From Brachionus rotundiformis (lineage: Eukaryota; Rotifera; Eurotatoria; Ploima; Brachionidae), in contig JAESIW010000107.1 of the NCBI GenBank assembly GCA_016802295.1, positions 1-44,474 on the forward strand: 44,474 bases of DNA, written 5' to 3'. Both the position numbers and the translations under genes were made by a program. The first letter of the stretch is position 1; each line of letters starts with the position of its first letter. Of the stretch, positions 1-8,922 are shown in pieces. Under the pieces are notes generated by a model. It saw nothing but the letters and a program-made list of their open reading frames with translations. It did no database searches and had not been told where the DNA came from.

Positions 1-13
1 GTCCTACGTTTTC

Positions 14-187
14 ATGTACATATCTTTAAGCTTGCTTTTAATTCTCACCAGTGTTAATTCTGGTGACCACAATGATAAGCCTTGTTATGTAAAATTTGTG
101 TATCTTTGTCTAATAATCTTTCTTTTTTAAAAATAAAAGCAAATAAATTTAATATCAAATTGTATTGCCATGGAAAAAATAAATTAA
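14..187 (+). CDS. Possible two-exon gene for a small secreted peptide
   Basis: An ATG at 14 opens a 25-codon exon (14-88) with a typical secretion signal: a hydrophobic LSLLLILTS core and a likely cleavage after VNS. It ends at a GTAAAA donor at 89. An AAAAG acceptor at 138-139 gives a 51-bp intron, the size class of the confident introns in this window, and the second exon (140-187) stays in frame to a TAA. The predicted product is about 40 residues. After the signal it has two cysteines that could form a small loop (CYQINLISNC). The frame is also open upstream of the ATG to the window edge, so this could be the 3' end of a longer gene. No family is recognised; a neuropeptide or other secreted peptide is only a guess. 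Confidence 0.35.
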
Positions 188-427
188 TTAAAAAATAGAC
201 CAAATTCAACAAATTTGGTTAGATATTTTCAAAATTTTGAGTGAAACTATTTGATCAAATAATATTTAATAATCAAAATAAAAATCTAAAAAATATATTT
301 AAATGTGTAATTACATTAAAAAATAACTAATTAAAATAAATCATGATAAAAAATTAACACTAGTTTTTAAATAAAATTTTATTTCAAAAAATTCTATCTA
401 ATTATTAATTTTTCTTAAGTTATATAT

Positions 428-1930
428 TTATTTTAAATTTAAGGGCTTAACTGTAATGACATTTTGCTTATTTCTAATTGCCAATAATTCACAAAATATT
501 AAGACTAAAATTTCAATTATTTCTGCAAAACTCAGCACACTAATTCCAATAAAAAGTCCCAAAAGTCCGCCAACACTAGCGACCAAATCAACTATTTCCA
601 TTTTTTTCAACTCTTGTATCTCTTCATACTCCAACGAGTCATAAAATATATCAAATTTCAGTGAATTTTGCTTTACAAAATCTAAAGAATAATTTTTGGA
701 TGAATCTTTTTTTTTCAGCAATTCAACCAAAGCATCAGCTCTGAGATCTGTTGGATAATCGGAATAAGAAATTTTATAATCATATTCTGTTATTTCGCAT
801 TCCAAAGGACAATCATTGGCACATTCTTTTTTGACATCTGAATTTGAATAAAAGTCTCGGAAAATTTTTGAAACACAAAGAGATTCAGAATATGATAAAC
901 AAGTGGGAACCAATTTCAGAAAAGATCTATTTGGATCTGCACAGTTACATTTTGATATCAATCTACTTTGAAAGCAAAGATCAAAACAAAGAGTCTGGGA
1001 ATAGGACCTTCCTTGCTTCGTGGTGGCTTGGTAAATTTCGGATGAATGAAATTTTGAGTGGTCATCCAAACATTCGCTGTATGGATAGGGAATTTTCTTT
1101 ATAACACGTTTTCTAATATTGATGTTAGTTTTGTATTTTGAAGGCAGATCTATTCCACGGTGCGGATTTACTCTTGTACTGGGATCAAATAGAGCTATGT
1201 GAATACCATTCAATGAATTCAATTTATTCACTTGGTCAATGCTTCTGGAAAGAAACTCAAATCGGAGTCCGTAATCTGCGCCTACATTTGTTTGCTTGTA
1301 AATTTCCTTGTTGCTGCCATTTGCTGATTTTCCAGTGTTGAAAAGATAGCAGTTGCCAAACATTTGCTCAAAATACCAAATGAAACTATCACTGTCACAA
1401 TCTTGAGTACTCAAAAAGCAGCTCAGCATATACGAGTCTAGATTGAAACCAAGGGACTTTTTTACTTGGTCAGAAATGTTGTAATCTGATGCGAATATTT
1501 TGGCAAAGTAGTCGAATGTGTCTATATTAATGCTTGCTTGGTAAATAGATGGCATTACCTGGAACAAAAAAGTCGAGTTTAATATATTGCCAATATTGCT
1601 TGAATTGATAAATTGATCTTTAAAATAATGTCCTTGAGGAGTCAGGAACATTTCATTGTGACATATTGATATAGCTGGCAATTCAAGAGGTATTTCTGTT
1701 CTTCGTCGCACAAGTGTGGTGACTTCAAATTTGGTAAAGTTTGTTAAGGTGTTGATGACAAAATAGCAACAGGCACCAATGCTTAATACAATGCAAATAG
1801 TCCATACTAGCTTTAAGCTTATTCTGTCATTTTTGAAAATTTTTGGAAAACCATGACTGGTCGAATCAATGATCCAATCTTTTAGCTTAGTTTTTAAATT
1901 CTGTCTTAGTACTTTGTCAGAAGTGTTCAT
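428..1930 (-). CDS. DEG/ENaC (ASIC/FMRFamide-gated type) sodium channel subunit
   Basis: An intronless 500-aa subunit of the degenerin/epithelial sodium channel family: trimeric, amiloride-sensitive cation channels of the plasma membrane, gated by protons, peptides or mechanical force depending on the subfamily. The N-terminal cytoplasmic His-Gly gating motif is present (SHGFPKIF, H26-G27). TM1 spans about 41-62 and is followed by the post-TM1 motif LPAISICHNE (84-93). The ectodomain has the late cysteine cluster CFDLCF...CNC...CANDCPLEC. TM2 starts at about 450 with VASVGGLLGLFIGISVLSFAEI, which I read as two blocks: VASVGGLLGL then FIGISVLSFAEI. The selectivity filter is G-I-S (462-464), and a small residue (A451) sits at the degenerin position, as in non-mutant channels. 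Length and both ends look complete, and the ATG at 1930 is the only start that keeps the His-Gly motif. The gating stimulus cannot be told from sequence. Confidence 0.93.
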   Translation of the reverse strand: MNTSDKVLRQNLKTKLKDWIIDSTSHGFPKIFKNDRISLKLVWTICIVLSIGACCYFVINTLTNFTKFEVTTLVRRRTEIPLELPAISICHNEMFLTPQGHYFKDQFINSSNIGNILNSTFLFQVMPSIYQASINIDTFDYFAKIFASDYNISDQVKKSLGFNLDSYMLSCFLSTQDCDSDSFIWYFEQMFGNCYLFNTGKSANGSNKEIYKQTNVGADYGLRFEFLSRSIDQVNKLNSLNGIHIALFDPSTRVNPHRGIDLPSKYKTNINIRKRVIKKIPYPYSECLDDHSKFHSSEIYQATTKQGRSYSQTLCFDLCFQSRLISKCNCADPNRSFLKLVPTCLSYSESLCVSKIFRDFYSNSDVKKECANDCPLECEITEYDYKISYSDYPTDLRADALVELLKKKDSSKNYSLDFVKQNSLKFDIFYDSLEYEEIQELKKMEIVDLVASVGGLLGLFIGISVLSFAEIIEILVLIFCELLAIRNKQNVITVKPLNLK

Positions 1931-1964
1931 TTTAACTTTTTTTTCTTATTTTCGATCAGACCCA

Positions 1965-1970
1965 TTTATA
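1965..1970 (-). promoter_or_regulatory. Probable TATA box of the DEG/ENaC gene
   Basis: The minus strand reads CTATAAATGG, with TATAAA about 35 bp before the ATG at 1930. A usual start site 25-30 bp downstream of TATA would leave a leader of only about ten bases. Confidence 0.4.
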
Positions 1971-3041
1971 GCTAGTGTAAAGGAAATAAATTTTTTTTAC
2001 GTTTTCAAACACCGGTAAAATTAAACTTCACTAATTGCTTAGTTATATTAAACATTTTGGGATTTTTAATTTTACCAACAATCATTTGGAAAGCTAATAG
2101 CTTATTTTTAATTTGAATACTTATTTCAATATTTTTTTTGTAAACTAAATGCTAATTAAAACATGATCAATGACTATTAGTTTATTGATTTTTATTAAAA
2201 AAGCATTTTATAAAAAGTTAAAATAACTTTAAATGTAAAAGATTTTTATTTGTTTTAATTAAATGCATTATCCTTCATCTTTTCTTCAGATTATTGCAAA
2301 TAAAACAAAAAAAATTTAATAATATACTCATCACATGATGAACTATCTATTGGTTCGAACACCTTTTTGAGCGCTTGATAGTTGAGCCCTTCGAGCTTGT
2401 TTAAGCTTTGCAAAAGTAAAATTTGGCTTACACATTTCAAAAATTAAGTCTGAAATAAAGAGTTATAAGACACTTAAGGGTATTGATCAAAAAAATAAGG
2501 GTCAAGGGCGATTATGGACACAAAAAATAGAACTTGTCGAAAACAAATCCATTACCTTATAAAATAATCATTTTTCTGTAAAAATTAAAAAAAAAATTTG
2601 TAAATCGCATTTACTAAGCCTAAGATATCCAAATTTATACAATATACTCTAAAAGCCAAAAAATTCTCTAAAGCTTTATATCTTCTTTATTATATTATAA
2701 ACCTATATAATGCTATATATCGTTGATCTTAGAATTTTTGACAAACACCCTTGTTCCAAACAATAAGTTCAACAATTTATTAGAAAATTTTAAAAAAACT
2801 ATTATCTAGTAAATCGTATAACCTATAGTTACCTATCAACTTTATTCTTTAATTAAATTTATATTATTTTGTCCTGCTATAATCATTTTTGTGCTCTGAT
2901 ATATTCTTTTTTAAAATTTAATTCCATATTTTAAACGTTAGGCTAAAAAGAAGGACTATGATCCATTCTGAGTGGCCTGAGGACTTCCTAAATTAACATT
3001 TTAAATAAATAAATAAATCTTAGAATTTTTAACTCTACAAA
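1971..3041. other. AT-rich intergenic stretch
   Basis: No gene is recognised. Near 2935-3020 a less AT-rich patch ends in repeated AAAT units (plus strand), which resembles the 3' tail of a truncated non-LTR retrotransposon. No coding trace supports that reading. Confidence 0.4.
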
Positions 3042-3440
3042 ATGATTTATAGATATCTGGGAAAAATGAAAATAAACTGTTATCTGCAGCGTCAGGCATA
3101 TGGGTGCTGCAATACTAATCAACCAATTGCACTATCCTACATTGATTATGGAAGACATTTTCATCCGATATGTGCTGCTGATTATGAGTTTTTGCTTAAT
3201 GCTTTTAAAAAAAACAAAATTATTATCGGATGCTGCAAAAGAAATCGGAAATGGCCTTAAGAAAGTTTATGGTTCTAATTTATTTTATTTTCAAACGTAT
3301 TTTGTGCTGGGCTCATGCACAGCGTACAATTGAAAGAAAACTAGTAATTGATGATAAAACTAAAGAAAATTTTATGGCTGATAATCATGAGTTAGTGACC
3401 AGCTTTTCAGAGTCCCCATTTGGACTTGGATATAAACAAT
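3042..3440 (+). mobile_element. Decayed Mutator-like (MULE) transposase fragment
   Basis: Three overlapping frames together read like the central part of an animal MULE transposase. RHFHPICAADYEFLLNAFKK lies in one frame, LLSDAAKEIGNGLKKVYG in the next, and RILCWAHAQRTIERKL followed by a D-x-K-E-x-x-MAD stretch in a third. These match the family pattern of a conserved fHP block, an SDxAxxI..a block after the second catalytic Asp, and the C-W-x-H block. The frame changes and missing ends show it is a pseudogene. It cannot make an active protein as it stands. Confidence 0.6.
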
Positions 3441-3473
3441 ATTTTAAAAATTCCAACACCAATATTATGATAC

Positions 3474-3790
3474 TGCAAAGCTCTGCAATAAGTCTGCAAA
3501 ATTCAAGCTTAAAATTTAAAAGAGGATGTATGAGTGTTTCAACTAACAGAGAATGTTTTGCTCTTTCAGAACTTCAGCTCTAGCATTTTTGCTATTTTGA
3601 TTTTGTTTTTGTACTAAAATTCAAAGTTCTGAATTCTGCAGACTTATTGCAGTTTTGCAGAGTTGTTATATTTGTGGTACAAAGGATGTACCAAATGCTA
3701 CAATTCACGGAACATGTTTTGCTACTTTTGAACTTGAGCTTTGGCATTTTTGATATTTTCTTTTTCTTTTTTGTTCCAAATTTCACAATG
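3474..3790. repeat. Diverged repeat array beside the MULE relic
   Basis: Two diverged direct copies about 160 bp apart share an order of words: GGATGTA (3524 and 3684), then ATGTTTTGCT, then GAACTT-AGCT and GCATTTTTG. A 17-bp word, CTGCAATAAGTCTGCAAAA with one variation, at about 3482-3500 recurs inverted at about 3638-3660. Similar TCTGC/AATAAGTCTGCAA words occur inside the MITEs near 35.6 and 36.6 kb, so the array may be a relative of that family. Confidence 0.45.
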
Positions 3791-3840
3791 CCAGAAATAA
3801 CTACCTTTCTAGAAGATTATTTTGAAAAAGAATAGATTAA

Positions 3841-4567
3841 AAAAAAATTAATGCTGGCTCATAGCTAAACACAAACAACACACTTTAGGTCAAAGACTGT
3901 GCTTTAAAAAAGGTTAATACTTTCAACGTTTTCTTTTCGTTTTTTCCAAAATGAACTTATATTGGGTGGTTACTAGCAACAAGCAATTGATTATTTGAAC
4001 TTAAAGGCAAAAATAATTCATGAAAAGGCTGAAGATGTGAAACGTGAGTCCCCAAGTGGTGGCGCACGCAGATGATGGTCGTAGCATCTGCTGTTTACAC
4101 ATATTCAATGCTTTCTAGAAATCTAAGTAGATTACAAATTTTTTTATTCAATAATAGGTCAAAAGTTGAAACCTGGTAGAAAAAAGGCCAGAGTCTGGAA
4201 TAAAATTCAAATTAATTAATTTAGATGGATCAGAATTTTTTTATTAATCTAAAATAAAATTTGAATTCTTAACATACTACTTGTAAAAATAAAATCATCA
4301 AAGCAAAATTGATGACAAAATCAGAATTTTTAGTTATTTAAAAATTAACACGCCAATGTTAACTACCACTTGGATATTCCACTATACACTCAGTCTCTTT
4401 TCATAATTAATTAATATTTTAATTAATAATAATCTCTTTGACAAAGATAATTAACTAATAATTAAATAATTGAATTTTTTGTTCCAAAATTTTATTTAAA
4501 TTGATAATTTGTAATTAAAATTTAAAATTTTCATGTTTGTTCTATTAGAAATATTCGACTAATACTT
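3841..4567. other. AT-rich intergenic stretch with one small hairpin
   Basis: No gene is seen. A locally GC-rich patch at 4040-4095 contains a perfect 7-bp stem, GCAGATG (4068-4074) with CATCTGC (4085-4091), around a 10-base loop. No RNA family is recognised. Confidence 0.35.
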
Positions 4568-5805
4568 TTAATTTGGCTTGACCGATGCTGTGAATGTATT
4601 TCTGGATCGCTTGATTGTGTTAATTCTTCCAGATATGACAAAGTTGAATATGTTCGAATATGCTTTTCGGAAAGTGTAGCTAAAATAGGCATAAAAGAAT
4701 GCATTCAAAGATGAATTCATATGAGCCAAGGCAATTGTTATTACCATGGCCGCGGGATGAAGTGTGTCTCCATGGTCAATTATATAAATTAATCCGAATG
4801 GCGCCCAACACACAAAATAAGTTATAAATGAAGCGAAAAGACTTTTGGCCAGTTGAACCTGCTTTTTCTGGGCCTTGAAGCCAATCTTGCCTCTAAATTT
4901 GGACACAAACAAGTATATTTTGAAGTACCAGAAAAAAATAAACAAGCATGGAACTAAAACATAGCAAAATATGTAGAAAAAAGCAAACTCCTGACTCTGG
5001 GTTCTGTCTGTCATGCACGATAAAACTTTTTTGTCATAGTCGTAGCCTCCCCATCCTTGATTTTATCAAATTAAACCATTTCAATAAAAAATTAAAAGCT
5101 ATAACCCGAAAGATTTGGTGTTCCAAGGGCTACTCCGCCTAGCCATGGTATCATACAAAGAATAAGTGTCTTTTTTTTAGTGAAAAACTTTCCATACAAA
5201 TCGTCATGACAAATTTTTATATATCTTAAAACATAACTATTACCATTATTTATTAAAATATTAATTTAATAATTAAATATTTACCGATTAAGTGCCAAAA
5301 GCGTAATGCTTAAAAGAGAAGAGCCACAAAATATCAGACAAATAAATCCGATTATTGTACATAATGGTTTTCTGTTCAGGAAAAAAACTTCTCCCACCAA
5401 TACTCCTTAAATTTTTGATTATTTTTTGTTTTAATTATTTTCTTTAATACCAATTATATTGAATATATTGATAAATGAACTGATAAATAGGTCTGCAATA
5501 CTCAAATTTATAATTATTAAGTAATTTGGTGTATGTAGTTCTTTGTTAAATATAATTGAAATAATTGTAAGCAGATTACCTAATTAAAAAAGATAAGTAA
5601 AATTTTTAAAATATAAACTGGTACCAAAAAATCCAAGCAATGTTCCTAAAAAAATCAAAATTAAAAATATGATATAGATTAACAGCTGTTTTTGTATAAA
5701 ATTGATGCCACCGTAGATCATTTCATTATTCATCGAACCATTTAAGCTGGCTACACTCAAATTAGGCTCTATTCTGTTGATTAAATGATGCAAAAACATT
5801 TCCAA
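4568..5805 (-). CDS. Melatonin-receptor-like rhodopsin-family GPCR, five exons
   Basis: Five exons join to a 345-aa class A GPCR: 5805-5625, 5579-5451, 5405-5285, 5224-5106 and 5055-4568. The introns are 45, 45, 60 and 50 bp, all GT-AG, in phases 1, 1, 2 and 1. All seven helices are present. Key residues are N62 (GN, helix 1), D90 in LSIAD (helix 2), C119 and C197 (the extracellular disulfide), NRY 143-145 at the end of helix 3, W in IPWLGG (helix 4), CWAPF 266-270 (helix 6) and NSSLNAFFY in helix 7. NRY followed by IKICH, TPNLSG after helix 4 and NSSLNA in place of NPxxY are hallmarks of the vertebrate melatonin receptor group and related orphans. The ligand is not established. The extracellular N-terminus has N-glycosylation sites (NLS, NGS). 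Confidence 0.85.
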
Positions 5806-5814
5806 AATTGATTA

Positions 5815-6145
5815 TAAAATAATTTTCATTTAATTTTTTGAATGTAATTTATATACAGATTATTTTTTATAATGTGATAGCTGCTAATTATTTAATCATC
5901 ATTAGTATTAATTTATAGTTCTTGATTAGTAATTTAAGTCAGTCTCGAGCTCATTTTAGAATTGAATGAATTCAAATAATCATTGATTTAAAATTATATT
6001 AATTAACTAAATATTTTATGATGCTTCGTAATGTTTTAATTAAATAAAAAACAATCAAAAACAAAATAATTATTTTGATCTTTTTTAATTAGCTTATAAT
6101 TATTTGGTAAAAACAATGAAAAAAATTACTTAAAAAATATATTTT
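5815..6145. other. AT-rich spacer between two minus-strand genes
   Basis: Contains the presumed promoter of the GPCR and the 3' region of the STRA6-like gene. No distinct motif is recognised. Confidence 0.4.
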
Positions 6146-8922
6146 TTAAATTTTTGGTCGAAAATAAAATATTAAATTATATTTTTTCCTATAAATTATT
6201 AATTGTGGGTTTTTGATTAGGGTATATGCTAAAAGCCATTTATTTCTGAATTTCGGCATTCTTCTTGGCTCCAAAGAGGTGGTCAATAGTTCGCAGAAGG
6301 CTAGTTTGATCGGATGGCTCAAGCAAACTTCCATGTGAACAAAAGACACATAGCTTATAAATCCCGAATCTATCTTTTCCAATCTTCGGCTGTAAATACT
6401 TTGATCCAGTCTGAAGGCGAAGATAAGACCGGCAAAAAATGATAGTACCAAACGTAGAATACAGGTAAACCAAGTCAAAAAACAGTTGAAAAAAAAACCA
6501 AAATAGTTTATTAAGAAGTAGATTTTTATATTTTTAAGATTTAAGTTTGCTTTCGACTCGGTCAGAACCAGAGATGCCAAGCTTCTAAGTAAATACCTTT
6601 TCAAAAAGTAGAATAAACTAAACGAAAGAACTAATTTAGCAATAAAAATAGACAAAATATTAAAACTGAGACACATTTTGGCAAAAATAATAATTGGTAT
6701 GGTGACAAATAGTAAATTAGTGTATCCCCACAAACAGTAGGCTACTTTGTAACCACCGAATTGGACTGACGCTGAGATAACCTTAGAGTTAGCTAACTCA
6801 CTTGGAGAAGGCAATTTTTTGTTCTCGCCTCTATAAGCCCCTAAGATCAGACTTTTATGCGCCCTAATTTCTAATAAAGTTTGACTCAAACTAATTATAT
6901 AAACAATAATAATAGAACTAATTACTATTTGGTTTAAATAAGTTCCTATATTTTCAACTAAATCTAACAAATTAAGATCAAAATTGGAATTTTTTTCGCT
7001 TTTATTTGACCACAATAGTCCAATGTAAGCATAATTGAGGCATTTTCTGATCAAATCTCGCGAATTGACCACCAATGTATAGCTTGTATAGTTTATTAAA
7101 AATATTGTTATTAAGTTAGTTATTATAAACTGCTTGGGAAATCTATAAAATTTATCATATTGGTAGATTTTGGAAAAAATAGAATTTTTTCTTTGCTTAG
7201 TTAGAAAAATTTGCTTGGTATACAAGAATTCATTTGAATGTGATTTTTTAGCTTGGTCAAAAATGAAAATAAAAGTTATAAGAAAAATGAGAAGTTGGTG
7301 GATATCTATGTGAAAAAATGGTGTCTTTTTGCATATAGATTCCTTTAGAAATTGGTTACCAAACTTTATGGCCAGATAAATTGAGCAAACAAAATAGATG
7401 AGAAAGGACCTAAATTTTAATTCCAAGTAGAGTAAAATTGGATAGAAATCGGCACCAATTATAAACAGATCAAAAAATTTTGCCATCAACCCTAATAAAA
7501 ATTTTTCACGTGAAAACTCCAAGTTAAAATTATCTCCTGTTAAATTTTGGACTTTTAAATTTTCAAAATTGAACTTAATTTGAATTGTTGACAGGTCAAA
7601 TAATTTTAAAATATGATAAAAGTAGTCCAGAAATATAAGACTTGTGATAAATCGGTCCCGTTTGCCATACGGGTTCAATGGAGTCTCTAATTGTGAGCCA
7701 CGTTTGGTCAAACAAATAAATAATGTCAAAAAAATGGACGCAAAAATGGCTTTTTGGTCACAATGGTTAACCAAAGAGCATGTCTTGTCGAATATGTGAC
7801 CATTATTGCTTGAATAAAGGTAAATAGAGAAAATTGAAAATAGAGAAATGAGGACAATAAAGACTATGGCGAGTAATACCAAAATGAGGAAATTTTTGCT
7901 TTTGATAAACTGATATCTCTCTGATTTAAACACCACAGTGTCTAAATTCTGATTGTATCTTTAAAAAAATATATTTTAATTTTTTTTATTCTAAAAAATA
8001 CAATAAAAATTTTACATTAATAATTTTTTATTGTTTTTTTTTGGAGAATATTTTTCAATGACTAATTTGACAATGAAAACAACAATGATAATAAAAAGAC
8101 AAATTAATATTTGAATACTTTGAATTGACCCTTGAATATAAAGAATTATTTCTAGAAAATCAAATATAAAAGAATTTCTTACAAAGCTCACAATGTTGAC
8201 CATCACTTAATAAATCACACGAACATCTGTATCCTTTTTTAAATTGGTCATTCAGGCACGATCCATAAGGACCACATTTAGTATTATTAAAACAATGATC
8301 TAATACTACAAAAGTTATTTTTATCCACAGTTATGTTTTTAGGCTTTACTTAGTCGGCAGATGAAGTTTTTTCTAGAACTTGGTCTATTAGAAACTGATA
8401 AAGTTGTCAGTTTGCCAGTAACAAACAGCAAGTATGCTGAAAAGCCTGGTTTTATTTGCGAGCTATTATTTAGGATATTTTTTAATTCCAAACCAGATGA
8501 CCAAAACCAGGATTGTTTGTTTGGATTAAATTTTAGACCAATGTGATATTCAAGCTCTTCTGGAGATCCGTCATGACTTTGGTGGAGTATCTTTTGGTTT
8601 AATTTTTTTGAGATTGCATTTTGAATGTGCAACAGATGGTCACTTTCTTGATCATTGGCAAGGTAGAATAAGTTTGAGTTATTTATTTTGCGACATTCAT
8701 TCACCGATTGATGGAATTTCAGCTCAAATTTGGAAACAAAATAACATGAATCTTTGTAATGTATTACATGATAGTTTTTTAATGATAGCATAGCTTTTGA
8801 AGGATTTTGACTGTTGGTGATGAAAGCAGATTGGCACTCTTAAGATTAGGTTATTTAGTTTAAAATTTTTTTATCTATTTTTATCTGATTACCTACTGTT
8901 TGATTTAATTGAATTGTTGAAC
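6146..8922 (-). CDS. STRA6-like multi-pass protein, apparently fused to a CTLD-EGF-TM ectodomain
   Basis: Exons at 8922-8893 (tentative), 8838-8350, 8305-8183, 8130-8016 and 7958-6146 are separated by introns of 54, 44, 52 and 57 bp and share one frame. In order they encode a C-type-lectin-like domain (DSCYF, SVNECRKI, IGLKF...SWFWSSG, FICRL); a six-cysteine EGF-like domain (C-x5-C-x5-C-x10-C-x-C-x8-C); a hydrophobic segment (ILICLFIIIVVFIV) followed by a basic stretch; and about 600 residues of STRA6-like membrane protein. STRA6 features are NPYGKRDRF, AYRG..KLPSP, FISYVSFVHMEV, HPIKLAFCELL and RNKWLLAYTLIKNP. In vertebrates STRA6 is the retinol-binding-protein receptor that moves retinol across the plasma membrane; the invertebrate ligand is unknown. 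The lectin fold lacks the WND and EPN/QPD calcium residues, so sugar binding is doubtful. The STRA6 exon has no ATG before its first helices, so it needs an upstream exon. If the last intron is retained, translation stops at 8012-8014 and a single-pass lectin-EGF protein results. The fusion join and the extreme 5' end are predictions. Confidence 0.6.

Noticed and set aside
2350..2366. tRNA-like T-arm word GGTTCGAAC
   Set aside because: The flanking bases do not form a T stem and no anticodon or acceptor arms could be drawn.
4030..4095. Spliced-leader RNA gene suggested by GTGAGT next to a hairpin
   Set aside because: No Sm-type site, no second hairpin, and no match to the leader sequence I recall for rotifers.
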